This document shows, in pieces, positions 53,440-62,040 of a stretch of DNA of 64,000 nt. The position numbers and the translations under genes are program-made. This DNA is from Trujillonella endophytica (GTDB lineage: Bacteria; Actinomycetota; Actinomycetes; Mycobacteriales; Geodermatophilaceae). The DNA is taken from assembly GCF_900110555.1 (NCBI RefSeq), contig NZ_FOEE01000012.1, positions 62,001 to 126,000 on the forward strand, given 5' to 3'. Each line of letters opens with the position of its first letter. Position 1 is the first letter of the stretch. Under the pieces are notes generated by a model. It saw nothing but the letters and a program-made list of their open reading frames with translations, did not search any database and was not told where the DNA came from.

Positions 53440-54700
53440 TGACCTCGACCATCGCCCGGAAGACGTCGGCGTCCTGCATCCCGACGGCCTGCACGGTGCT
53501 CCAGACCGGGTCGGCCTGCGGCGGCGGCGTCCCCTCGGCGCACGCCCGCATCTCGGCGACGCGGAACCGGTCGTTGGCCACCTGCGACCGGTAGAGGTAC
53601 TCGACCCCGGCCCGGATGCCCTCGTCGAAGGCCGTGGCAAGCGTGGCCGGGTCGCCGAGGTGGGCCGCGACCACGGTTCTCAGCAGCTGGGCCTGCACGA
53701 GCCCCACGCTCAGGCCGCGCCCGGCGGAGGGGTTCGTGCACGCCCAGGCGTCGCCGACGGCGAGGTAGCCGGTGACGATCGGGTCGCCGTCCACGACCAG
53801 GCTCCGGTGGCAGTCGAGGATCCCGGCCATCGCCAGGACGCCGTCCAGCGGGGCCCCGTCCAGCCAGTGGGCCTGCAGCGGGAGGGCGGAGACGACGCGG
53901 GTGAAGGCGTCGGGCGAGCGCAACTGCTTGAGCGGGGCGTCGCCGGAGAGCCCGAACAGCGTCACCGACCAGGTGTCGTTGTCGCCGTCGAGGGTGAGCA
54001 CGGAGATGCTGCCCGCCGGCATGAGCGTCGGGCCCATCCGCGGCGGCCGCCGCGGGCCGGTGAAATACCGGGTGTAGTAGACGAAGCCGCGGTCCTCGGC
54101 CTCCACCTCCGGTGGCCGCGCGCCGATGCCCGTCAGCCAGTCTGCGGCGGGCGTGCGCCGGCCGGTCGCGTCGACCACGAGGTCGGCGGGCAGCTCGTCG
54201 CCGGTCGTCGTCCGCACGCCGGTCACGTGCGGCACCCCGGCGACGGCGGACGGGCCCGCGACCAGGCCGGCCACGCGCACCCCGCGGCGCACGGTGAGGC
54301 CGGGTTGCTCCGCCGCGGCCGTCGCCACCACGGACTCGACCACCGGACGGCGGCCGGTGATGAAACGCAGCCGTTCGTCGCCGGGGCGGGGCGCGCGGTC
54401 GGCGATCGACGGGGGCAGCGGGTCCAGGAAGTCCACCCACACGCACCCCGCGGCGAGCAGCCGGTCGGTGAGGCCGGGCAGCTCCCGGTCGGCGACCTCG
54501 CGGAAGCGGGCGAAGAGGTTGTGCGGCTGGCGGAACTGGGCCACGCCGCGCCGCCGCCACGCCGCCCACGCCTCGTCCGGGGTCACGGGCGCGCCGTCGG
54601 GGTCGCCCTCCAGGACGGTCACCTCATGGCCGTCGCGGGCGAGCATCATCCCCGCGCACAGCCCGATGACGCTGCCCCCGCAGATCACGATCCCGGCCAT
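53303..54700 (-). CDS. FAD-dependent monooxygenase-like oxidoreductase
   Basis: 465 residues. N-terminal dinucleotide fold GGSVIGLCAGMMLARDGHEVTVLE, DATGRRTPAADWL near 180, and the C-terminal FAD motif GYLAVGDAWACTNPSAGRGLSVGLVQA near 320. It fits aromatic hydroxylase/squalene-epoxidase-like flavoproteins or halogenase relatives. A Pro-rich linker (PPPAPPPPPPGP) ends it. Substrate unknown and no partner enzyme is nearby. The stop lies 137 bp inside the tail of the WYL regulator gene on the other strand. Confidence 0.83.
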   Translation of the reverse strand: MAGIVICGGSVIGLCAGMMLARDGHEVTVLEGDPDGAPVTPDEAWAAWRRRGVAQFRQPHNLFARFREVADRELPGLTDRLLAAGCVWVDFLDPLPPSIADRAPRPGDERLRFITGRRPVVESVVATAAAEQPGLTVRRGVRVAGLVAGPSAVAGVPHVTGVRTTTGDELPADLVVDATGRRTPAADWLTGIGARPPEVEAEDRGFVYYTRYFTGPRRPPRMGPTLMPAGSISVLTLDGDNDTWSVTLFGLSGDAPLKQLRSPDAFTRVVSALPLQAHWLDGAPLDGVLAMAGILDCHRSLVVDGDPIVTGYLAVGDAWACTNPSAGRGLSVGLVQAQLLRTVVAAHLGDPATLATAFDEGIRAGVEYLYRSQVANDRFRVAEMRACAEGTPPPQADPVWSTVQAVGMQDADVFRAMVEVINCLAPARDVLGRPEIAEKLAGPPPAPPPPPPGPDRNRLLQLLAD

Positions 54701-54755
54701 GTCCGACCTCCCCGGACCCCGTGGCGTGCTGCCACGGTGCCGGGCTCCCGACGGG

Positions 54756-54785
54756 GCCGGACAGGGCCCTTCGGCTCTGTCCGGC
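54756..54785 (-). terminator. Hairpin after the GGDEF gene
   Basis: Stems 54756-54768 and 54773-54785 pair at 12 of 13 positions around a 4-base loop, three bases beyond the stop of the minus-strand GGDEF gene and upstream of nothing on that strand for about 55 bp. Likely its terminator. Confidence 0.6.
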
Positions 54786-54787
54786 GA

Positions 54788-55714
54788 TCAGGCCGTGCGG
54801 GCGCGCTTGGCCCGGTAGAGCTCCGCGTCGGCACGCCGGAGCAGGTCGTCGACGGTGTCGCCGGGGCGGACGGTGGCGGTGCCCACCGACCAGGACGCGG
54901 GGTGGACGGCGTGCAGCCGGGCGAGCAGCTCGCGGCCGGCGGCGGCGTCGGTGCCGGGCAGGCAGAGCACGAACTCGTCACCGCCGTGCCGGCCGAGCAG
55001 GTCGGCGCCGCGCAGCTCCCGGCTCCAGGCCAGCGCCAGCGAGCGCAGCAGGTCGTCGCCGGCGGAGTGGCCGTCCTCGTCGTTGACGGCCTTGAAGTGG
55101 TCCAGGTCCAGGACGGCGACGGTGAGCGGCTCACCGCTGCGCTGCGCGTGCGCCAGGTCGCGCGCCGCCTCCGCGCCCCAGCTGCGGCGGTTGGCGACGC
55201 CCGTCAGGGGATCGGTGCCGGCGGCGTGCCGCAGCTGGGCGGACATGCGCAGCTGCGCCTCGCTCAGCACGACCACCGTGGTCACCGTGGTCAGCCAGGG
55301 CGCGGCGAGCCCGGCCGGCACGGAGGCGACGGCGCCCGCGGTCGCCCAGGTGAGCAGGAGCGCGACGTGGGTGCGGGCCGCCCGCGGGGGCAGGAAGTGG
55401 CCGGTGAAGACGCCGACGGCGACCATGGCCGGGCCGAGGCCGACGACGCCCGCGGCGGTGACGGACTGCCAGGCGAGCGCGCCGACGAGCGCGCTCACGG
55501 TGCCCAGCGCGAGGTGCACGCCCGGGTCGGGGAGGTCCGCCCGGCGGAGCCACAGCAGCGCCGAGGCGCCGACGCCGACGACGGCGAGGACCGCGAGCAG
55601 GGCGACGGGGGAGTGCGGGTGCATCGGCCAGAGCGCGCCGACGGCGCACAGCAGACCGCTCACGCCGTAGAGCAGCGCGAGCAGGCCCACGCCCGTGGCC
55701 CGGTCTCCGTGCAC
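54788..55714 (-). CDS. Membrane-bound diguanylate cyclase
   Basis: 308 residues. About six membrane helices (1-145) precede a GGDEF domain (about 150-305) with DPLTGVANRR at its start and an intact RHGGDEFVLCLPG active site, so it should make cyclic di-GMP. No inhibitory RxxD site was identified with certainty. The GTG at 55714 has AGGAG upstream. The frame reads much further upstream into the protease gene, but that is antisense-like noise. Signal sensing would be through the membrane part. Confidence 0.9.
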   Translation of the reverse strand: MHGDRATGVGLLALLYGVSGLLCAVGALWPMHPHSPVALLAVLAVVGVGASALLWLRRADLPDPGVHLALGTVSALVGALAWQSVTAAGVVGLGPAMVAVGVFTGHFLPPRAARTHVALLLTWATAGAVASVPAGLAAPWLTTVTTVVVLSEAQLRMSAQLRHAAGTDPLTGVANRRSWGAEAARDLAHAQRSGEPLTVAVLDLDHFKAVNDEDGHSAGDDLLRSLALAWSRELRGADLLGRHGGDEFVLCLPGTDAAAGRELLARLHAVHPASWSVGTATVRPGDTVDDLLRRADAELYRAKRARTA

Positions 55715-55818
55715 GTCCTTCTCCTGTCGTCCCGGACAGCATCGGCCGGGACGGGGAGGTGCTGCACCACGAGCGGCCCGACCAACCCCCACGGGGTGAG
55801 CCGGGACCGATCCCCGGT

Positions 55819-56754
55819 TCAGCCGGTGAGCTCCGTGGGGACGGCGACGACGTCGACCATGGCGCCGTTGCGGTGCACGGTGACGGGCAGGGGGACGCCG
55901 ACGGCCTCGGCGAACAGCAGGCGCTGCAGACTCTGCGCCTCGGCCACCGGCGCGCGGCCGGCCTCGAGCACGAGATCGCCGGCGTGCAGCCCGGCCCGGT
56001 CCGCGGGGGAGCCCGGGACGACGTCGAGCACGCGCAGCCCCCGGCGGCGGCCGGTCCGGGCGGCGAGCTCCGCCGGCAGCGGTGCCGGGCTGCTGACGAG
56101 GCCCAGGTAGGCCCGCCGCACACGCCCGTCGGCGACCAGGGTCGCGACGATCCGCCGCGTCGTCTCGTTGACCGGCACGGCGAGGCCCAGCCCCCACCCG
56201 GCGACCGCGGTGTTGATGCCGACCACCCGGCCGGCGGAGTCGGCCAGGGCGCCCCCGGAGTTGCCGGGGTTGAGCGCGGCGTCGGTCTGGATGACGTCCT
56301 CCACCACCCGCGCCGCCCGGCCGTCCCGGGTGGGCAGCGAGCGACCCAGGCCGCTGACCACCCCCGCGGTCACCGAGCCGGCGAGGCCGAGCGGGTTGCC
56401 GACCGCGACGACGAGCTGGCCCACCCGCAGGCCGGCCGCGTCGCCGAGCTCGGCGGGGGCGGGCACCGCGGCGCGGGCGCGGACCACGGCGAGGTCGGAC
56501 AGCGGGTCGACGCCGACGACGTCCACCTCGCTCTCCGAGCCGTCGGAGAACAGCGCGAGGGCCGTGCGCCCCTGCCCCACCACGTGGGCGTTGGTGACGA
56601 GCAGCCGATCGCCCGGGACCACCACCGCCGAGCCCGCGCCGCCGCGACCGCGGGGTCCGGGGACCAGCAGGGCGGCGACGTGCGGGGCCAGCTCGGCGGC
56701 GACGGCGGTGACCGTGGCCGAGTACGCGTCGAGTGCGGTGGTGTCCGGGTCCAC
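55819..56754 (-). CDS. Trypsin-like serine protease with PDZ domain (HtrA-like)
   Basis: 311 residues. The catalytic triad is visible: His in VTNAHVVG (near 55), Asp in DPLSDLAVV (near 86) and Ser in NPGNSGGAL (near 167). A PDZ domain covers about 220-305 (PGSPADRAGLHAGDLVLEAGRAPV). No signal peptide or membrane anchor is visible, so it is probably cytoplasmic, unlike most DegP/HtrA enzymes. The GTG at 56754 has GGAGG five bases upstream. Role: protein quality control, inferred from family. Confidence 0.9.
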   Translation of the reverse strand: MDPDTTALDAYSATVTAVAAELAPHVAALLVPGPRGRGGAGSAVVVPGDRLLVTNAHVVGQGRTALALFSDGSESEVDVVGVDPLSDLAVVRARAAVPAPAELGDAAGLRVGQLVVAVGNPLGLAGSVTAGVVSGLGRSLPTRDGRAARVVEDVIQTDAALNPGNSGGALADSAGRVVGINTAVAGWGLGLAVPVNETTRRIVATLVADGRVRRAYLGLVSSPAPLPAELAARTGRRRGLRVLDVVPGSPADRAGLHAGDLVLEAGRAPVAEAQSLQRLLFAEAVGVPLPVTVHRNGAMVDVVAVPTELTG

Positions 56755-56865
56755 GGCGGCCTCCGGGTCGATTACGTGCTTACGACCTCCAGTGAACGCC
56801 GCTTCCGAGCTTTCGCGCCGCCGCTCCGCCGAGGGCGAACACGAGGTCTCGGGGCGGGGGACCGC

Positions 56866-58308
56866 TCAGGCGGACCGGCGCGCCGTGGCGTCGTCCGGGC
56901 CGGCTGCGGCCGGCTTCTTGCTGCCACCGGTCTTGGCGACCGAGAAGTCCGGCCCCAGCTGCTCCAGTGCCAGCCGGCCGTAGACCTGCTGCTGCGTGGC
57001 CACCCGCTGCGAGCGTCCGCGCCCCAGGAAGCTGATCAGCCAGTGGAAGACCGTCGTGATGCGGCTCTTGAAGCCGACGATGTACATGAGGTGCACGACG
57101 AGCCACAGCACCCAGGCGATGAAGCCCTCGAACTTGAACCGGCCGATGTCGGCGACCGCGGAGAACCGGGAGATCGTCGCCATCGAGCCCTTGTCGAAGT
57201 AGCGGAACGGCGGCTGCGCCGGCTTGCCCGAGAGGCGGCCGACGATGGACTTCGCCGCGTACCGGCCGCCCTGGATGGCGACCTGCGCGACGCCGGGCAG
57301 CTTGTCCAGCGCCATCATGTCGCCGACGACGTGGACCTCGGGGTGGCCGGGCAGCGTGAGGTCGGGCAGCACCGCGATGCGGCCGGCGCGGTCGACCTCG
57401 GCCCCGGACTGCTCGCCGAGCACCCGGCCCAGCTCGGAGGCCTGCACGCCCGCGGCCCAGATCTTCGTGGCGGCGGGGATCCGGCGGATCACGCCGTCGG
57501 GGTCCTTCACCTCGAGGCCGTCGGCGTCGACGTCGGTGACCATGGCGCCCAGCTGCACCTCCACGCCCATGCCGTTGAGCTGGCGGCGGGCGCGGTCGCC
57601 CAGCTTCTCGCCGAAGGAGGGCAGCACCTGGGGCGCGGCGTCCAGCAGGACGATCCGCGCCTGCGAGGTGTCGATGTTGCGGAAGTCCTTGCGCAGCGTG
57701 CGGCGGGCGAGCTCGGCGATCTGGCCGGCCATCTCCACGCCGGTGGGGCCCGCGCCGACGACGACGAAGGTCATCAGCCGGTCGATCTCCCGCTGCGAGG
57801 TGGCGATCTCGGCCAGCTCGAAGGCGCCGAAGATCCGGCCGCGCAGCTCGAGCGCGTCGTCGATGCTCTTCATGCCGGGGGCGAACTCGGCGAAGTGGTC
57901 GTTGCCGAAGTAGGACTGGCCGGCGCCGGCGGCGACGATCAGCTCGTCGTAGGGGTGCACGGTGGTGCGGCCCAGCACCGTGGAGGTCACCGTCCGGGCC
58001 GCCAGGTCGATCCCGGTGACCTCGCCGAGCACCACGCGGGCGTTGCGCTGCCCGCGCAGGATCTCGCGCGTGGCCGGGGCGATCTCGCCCTCCGACAGGA
58101 TCCCGGTGGCCACCTGGTACAGCAGCGGCTGGAAGAGGTGGTGGCTGGTCTTGGCGACGACGGTCACGTCGACCGGAGCGCGCTTGAGCGCCTTGGCGGC
58201 GAACAGGCCGCCGAACCCCGAGCCGACGATGACGACGCGGGGTCGGCCGGACGTGCTGGTCGCCGCGGCGGTGTGGTCCGCGGAGCTGGCCTCTGGTGAT
58301 GTCGTCAT
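56866..58308 (-). CDS. ndh: Type II NADH dehydrogenase
   Basis: 480 residues. FAD-binding IVGSGFGGLFAAKALKRA at the N-terminus, NADH-binding VVGAGPTGVEMAGQIAEL near 170-190, and the conserved AQVAIQGGRYAAKSI near 320. The C-terminal part has hydrophobic/amphipathic helices (FEGFIAWVLWLVVHLMYIVGFKSRITTVFHWLISFLG) that bind the membrane, and a charged tail. It oxidises NADH and reduces quinone without pumping protons. ATG at 58308 with GGAG five bases upstream. Stands alone; the 230 bases upstream hold no gene. Confidence 0.95.
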   Translation of the reverse strand: MTTSPEASSADHTAAATSTSGRPRVVIVGSGFGGLFAAKALKRAPVDVTVVAKTSHHLFQPLLYQVATGILSEGEIAPATREILRGQRNARVVLGEVTGIDLAARTVTSTVLGRTTVHPYDELIVAAGAGQSYFGNDHFAEFAPGMKSIDDALELRGRIFGAFELAEIATSQREIDRLMTFVVVGAGPTGVEMAGQIAELARRTLRKDFRNIDTSQARIVLLDAAPQVLPSFGEKLGDRARRQLNGMGVEVQLGAMVTDVDADGLEVKDPDGVIRRIPAATKIWAAGVQASELGRVLGEQSGAEVDRAGRIAVLPDLTLPGHPEVHVVGDMMALDKLPGVAQVAIQGGRYAAKSIVGRLSGKPAQPPFRYFDKGSMATISRFSAVADIGRFKFEGFIAWVLWLVVHLMYIVGFKSRITTVFHWLISFLGRGRSQRVATQQQVYGRLALEQLGPDFSVAKTGGSKKPAAAGPDDATARRSA

Positions 58309-58538
58309 GGCGACTCCATCCTCCCACTCGAACTGGGGCGACGTCCGCCACCGACCGGGGCGACTCGGGTCACGGTGGACTCCTACCCCGCCCGCGGTCC
58401 CTCACGCGGGTGTGTCCGGGATCTCGCCGGATCGCGCCCGGCCAGGGCCCCCGGTGGACCGGCGGGATGTGTGCTCCCCGAGTGGTCCCCGTCGTGCTGG
58501 CGGACGTGGCTCGCGGACCCAGCGGACGGCAGCGGAGG

Positions 58539-58973
58539 TCAGGCCCGGCGGCGGGAGAGGGTCAGGACGGCGAGCACGGTGAGCACCACCAGCGCGGCCA
58601 CCTCGACGACGACCGTCTCGCCCCACAGGTCCGCCGCGGGGGACTCGACGAAGTCGAACAGGCCGGGGGCCCGGCCGAACAGCTCCACGCTGGACAGCAG
58701 GATCGCCGCCAGCGACCCGGCCGCGAACAGCGCGCCCAGGACCGCCGCGGCGGGCAGGATCCGCGGCGGGGCGACCACGAGGAGCAGCGCGCCGGCGAAG
58801 CCGACGACGGCCTGGAGCAGGAACGCCGGGCCGATCACGTCGATGGAGTCGTAGCCGTCCTGCCAGAGGTACAGGTGGATGCCGGCGATCGCGGCCAGCA
58901 GCGCGGCGCCGGCCAGCCGCAGCAGCGCGGTCGCGGTGCCGCCGCCCCGCTTCTGCGCGAGGGTCTCGGTCAT
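58539..58973 (-). CDS. Four-helix membrane protein linked to a cupredoxin lipoprotein
   Basis: 144 residues with four membrane helices (about 18-36, 45-68, 74-94, 116-140). No recognised family. The ATG overlaps the stop of the upstream cupredoxin gene (ATGA), so the two act together. A membrane partner for an extracellular copper protein, or an anchoring protein, is a reasonable guess only. Confidence 0.72.
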   Translation of the reverse strand: MTETLAQKRGGGTATALLRLAGAALLAAIAGIHLYLWQDGYDSIDVIGPAFLLQAVVGFAGALLLVVAPPRILPAAAVLGALFAAGSLAAILLSSVELFGRAPGLFDFVESPAADLWGETVVVEVAALVVLTVLAVLTLSRRRA

Positions 58974-59473
58974 GTGACGGTCACCGTCACCTCCATGCCC
59001 ATGGCGCGGTGGTTGCCGACCGAGCAGTAGAAGACGTACTCGCCGGGCTCCAGCGTGACGGTGAGCGAGGTCGTCTGGCCGGGGCCGATCGTGTCGGTGC
59101 CGCCGACGTCGGCACCGTCGCGCTCCACCACGAGGTCGTGGGTGCCGCTGCCCTCGTTGGTCAGCTCGATCGTGTAGTCGCCGGCCGCGATCTCGGTGGA
59201 CGGCAGCTCGAAGTCGAAGTCGACGGAGGTGACGGCGAGGGTGCCCGCGGGCTGCTCCTCCGAGCCGCTCTGCGTCGCGCCGCCGCCGGGTGCACCGCTC
59301 GCGGTCTCGCTCGCGCTCGTCGACGCGGCGGAGGTGCTGCTCTCGGACGCGGCGGAGCCGCCGTCGTCGTCGTCGTCCCCGCCGCCGCAGGCGGCCAGCA
59401 GGCCGAGGGCGGCGGCGAGGATGCCGGCCCGCACGCGGCGGACTCGAGGGGTGGAACCGGTCGGACGGGTCAC
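58970..59473 (-). CDS. Secreted cupredoxin-like lipoprotein
   Basis: 167 residues. Lipoprotein signal with lipobox LLAAC near residue 28, then an Asp/Ser-rich linker (GGGDDDDDGG...SSTSAASTSASE) and a cupredoxin domain. Copper ligands are a His in SGTHDLVV, and Cys, His and Met in FYCSVGNHRAMGM. The protein would be tethered outside the cell and shuttle electrons or bind copper. The GTG at 59473 has GAGGAGG five bases upstream. Its stop overlaps the membrane-protein gene that follows. Confidence 0.9.
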   Translation of the reverse strand: MTRPTGSTPRVRRVRAGILAAALGLLAACGGGDDDDDGGSAASESSTSAASTSASETASGAPGGGATQSGSEEQPAGTLAVTSVDFDFELPSTEIAAGDYTIELTNEGSGTHDLVVERDGADVGGTDTIGPGQTTSLTVTLEPGEYVFYCSVGNHRAMGMEVTVTVT

Positions 59474-59607
59474 GGGGGCCTCCTCGCGTGCCAGAGCGGC
59501 GCCGGGCAGCGCCCCTCCACCGCGATCCTGCAACCTTGAAGCAGTTCCCGGAACCCTCGTCCAGGGATCTCCCAGGCAACCGTGACCTCGGGGAGGCCGG
59601 GGGCGGG

Positions 59608-60120
59608 TCAGGCCGCGCGGGCGGCCCGGCGCGCCTCGCGGGCGGCCTGCTTGGCCTGCCTGTCCGCGTACCGGCGGGCCTTCTTCACCGTCACCCGCGG
59701 GGTGCGGTCGACCACGCCGCGGGTCATCAGCCCGACGCCGATGCCGAGCAGCCAGACGTCCTTGGCGACGGCCAGCCCCTCCGGGGTCGGCGCGAGGCTG
59801 CCCTCCTTCCGCATGCCCGGCGTCTTCAGGTAGAGGCCGAGCAGGCCGCCGGAGAAGCCGGTGAGCAGCGCGCCCGCGACGAACGTGGGCACGAAGGGGG
59901 TGAGCAGCGCGGCGCCGATGCCGATCTCGGTGGCCGCCAGGCCCTTGGCGAACTGCTCCGGGGCGATCCCCTTCAGGAAGGGGTAGGTGCCCGACGCGAA
60001 GCCGTGCAGCCCGGCCGCGGCCTCCGCGTCGGCCCCGCGCTTGCCGAGGCCGCTGTTGAGGATGAACGCGCCGGCGGACAGCCGCGGGCCGATCTCGGCC
60101 AGGGTGATGGGCAGACCCAT
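59608..60120 (-). CDS. DoxX-like membrane protein
   Basis: 170 residues. Starts MGLPITLAEIGPRLSAGAFILNSGLGK, the opening helix of DoxX-like proteins, with about four membrane helices to residue 145 and a strongly basic tail (KKARRYADRQAKQAAREARRAARAA) on the cytoplasmic side. Members are linked to redox balance or detoxification complexes; the exact role here is unknown. ATG at 60120. Confidence 0.8.
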   Translation of the reverse strand: MGLPITLAEIGPRLSAGAFILNSGLGKRGADAEAAAGLHGFASGTYPFLKGIAPEQFAKGLAATEIGIGAALLTPFVPTFVAGALLTGFSGGLLGLYLKTPGMRKEGSLAPTPEGLAVAKDVWLLGIGVGLMTRGVVDRTPRVTVKKARRYADRQAKQAAREARRAARAA

Positions 60121-60192
60121 GGGGACACCTCGTTCGTCGCAGGGGAGGGCCGGCCGGCCCCGGTCGCCCGGTCCAGTGCCCTCCCCGGCGCG

Positions 60193-60229
60193 GGTCAACC
60201 CTCCGGCGCCGGGCGCCGGAGGGTCGACC
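60193..60229 (-). terminator. Long palindromic hairpin after the helicase gene
   Basis: A 13-bp perfect stem (60198-60210 with 60212-60224) continues as GGGTC/GACCC after one mismatch. It begins 8 bp beyond the stop of the minus-strand helicase gene. Strong terminator candidate. Confidence 0.7.
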
Positions 60230-60236
60230 CGATCGG

Positions 60237-61841
60237 TCAGCGGGAGCCGCGGCGGGAGCGACCGCTGAACGACGACGGCGAGTGGGTGCCGGCGCGCGCG
60301 GCGAGCTCGGCGCGGGTCCGCGCGGGGCCGGCGGTGCGGCTGCCGCCGCCGCGGCTCCCGGACGCCGGTGCGGCCGAGCCGCTGCCGGCGGTCGCGCCGC
60401 CGCCACCGGAGCGACGACGACGGCCGGTCCCGCTGCCCTGCGGCTGCGGTGCCGGCGCGGGGGCCGGCTCGACGTAGGGCGCGGCCGGGCCGGTGAGCGC
60501 GGTGATCTCCCGCGCGCCGGGCTTGATCGCCGAGACCTCGGGGGTGATCCCGGCCTGGCGGGCGAGCGTGCGCACCTCGCCGGCCTGGTCCGGGGTGGCG
60601 ATGGTGACGACCGCGCCCTCGGCCCCGGCCCGCGCGGTGCGGCCCGAGCGGTGCAGGTAGGCCTTGTGCTCGGCCGGCGGGTCCACGTGCACGACGATCG
60701 CCACGTCGTCGACGTGGATGCCGCGGGCGGCGATGTCGGTCGCGCACAGCACCCGGGTCTCGCCGGTGCTGAACGCCTCGAGGTTGCGCTCGCGGGCGTT
60801 CTGGCTCAGGTTGCCGTGCAGGTCGACGGCGGGCACGCCGGCGGCGGTGAGCTGCTTGGCCAGCTTCTTGGCCTGGTGCTTGGTGCGGGTGAACAGGACG
60901 GTCCGGCCGAGGCCGGAGGCCAGCTCCTGGACGATCCGCGCCTTGTCGGCGGCGTCCACGCGGAAGACGTGGTGGGTCATCGTCGACACCGGCGCGACGG
61001 CCGGGTCGACCGAGTGCGTCGTCGGGTTGCTCAGGTAGCGCCGGACCAGGACGTCGACACCGTTGTCCAGCGTCGCGGAGAAGAGCATCCGCTGGCCGAC
61101 CTTCGGGGTGCGGTCCATGATCCTCTTGACGCCGGGCAGGAAGCCGAGGTCGGCCATGTGGTCGGCCTCGTCGAGGATCGTGACCTCGATCGCGCCGAGG
61201 TCGCAGTGGCCCTGCTGGATCAGGTCCTCGAGCCGGCCCGGGCAGGCGATGACGACGTCGAGCCCGCCGGCCAGCGCCTGCACCTGCGGGTTCTGGCCGA
61301 CGCCGCCGAAGATCGTGGTGGTCTTCATGCCGAGCGCGCGGGCCATCGGGTCGACGACGGCGGCGACCTGGTTGGCCAGCTCACGGGTCGGCACGAGGAT
61401 CAGCGAGCGGGGGCGCTTGGGCTGCCGCCGGCTGTCCGACGCCGCGAGCCGGGCCACCAGCGGGATGCTGAAGGCCAGGGTCTTGCCCGAGCCCGTGCGG
61501 CCGCGGCCGAGCACGTCCCGGCCGGCGAGGCTGTCGGGCAGCGTGGCGACCTGGATCGGGAACGGCGCGGTGATGCCGCTGGCGGTGAGCACCTCGACCA
61601 TCGGGGCGGGCACGCCGAGGGCGGCGAACGTGGTGTCGGTGGGCAGCACGGTGGCGTCGGCCCCGACGGGGACGACGACGGGCGCGGCCGGGCGGGCGGC
61701 CGGCGCGGACTGCGCGGTCTGCGCGGTCTGCGCCTGGTCGCCGGCGGGGCGGGTGCCGCGGCCGCGGCCGCCGCGGGAACGGCGGGGGCGGCCGTCGCCG
61801 GTGGGACCGGCGGGGGCAGGGGTGTTCTGGGCGGAGCTCAT
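60237..61841 (-). CDS. DEAD-box RNA helicase
   Basis: 534 residues. Helicase motifs in order: Q-motif FPIQ (near 93), Walker A GRTGSGKT, PTRELA, DEAD (TILDEADHMADLG), SAT (LFSATLD), and HRSGRTARAG. The N-terminal 55 residues are Arg/Gly/Ala-rich and the C-terminal 90 residues are Arg/Gly/Ser-rich (GRRRRSGGGG...), typical RNA-binding flanks of RhlE/CsdA-like helicases. It unwinds RNA duplexes, for example in ribosome assembly or cold adaptation. ATG at 61841; an upstream in-frame extension is an unlikely coding region. Confidence 0.94.
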   Translation of the reverse strand: MSSAQNTPAPAGPTGDGRPRRSRGGRGRGTRPAGDQAQTAQTAQSAPAARPAAPVVVPVGADATVLPTDTTFAALGVPAPMVEVLTASGITAPFPIQVATLPDSLAGRDVLGRGRTGSGKTLAFSIPLVARLAASDSRRQPKRPRSLILVPTRELANQVAAVVDPMARALGMKTTTIFGGVGQNPQVQALAGGLDVVIACPGRLEDLIQQGHCDLGAIEVTILDEADHMADLGFLPGVKRIMDRTPKVGQRMLFSATLDNGVDVLVRRYLSNPTTHSVDPAVAPVSTMTHHVFRVDAADKARIVQELASGLGRTVLFTRTKHQAKKLAKQLTAAGVPAVDLHGNLSQNARERNLEAFSTGETRVLCATDIAARGIHVDDVAIVVHVDPPAEHKAYLHRSGRTARAGAEGAVVTIATPDQAGEVRTLARQAGITPEVSAIKPGAREITALTGPAAPYVEPAPAPAPQPQGSGTGRRRRSGGGGATAGSGSAAPASGSRGGGSRTAGPARTRAELAARAGTHSPSSFSGRSRRGSR

Positions 61842-62040
61842 CAGGACGACTTCCTCGACGATCGAGTGGCCGCACGAGCACCCGGCGATCGGCGCGTGCC
61901 GGCTCGTCTGCTCGGGGAGCAGGGCAGCGCGCACGTCGTCAGCGGGACGTCGGACAGCCGGGCGCACCTCGGTGGCGCAGCCTCAGCCCGACGTCGCATC
62001 CGCACTACCCCGGATGGGCAGCGGATCGGCGCCGGTCTCC

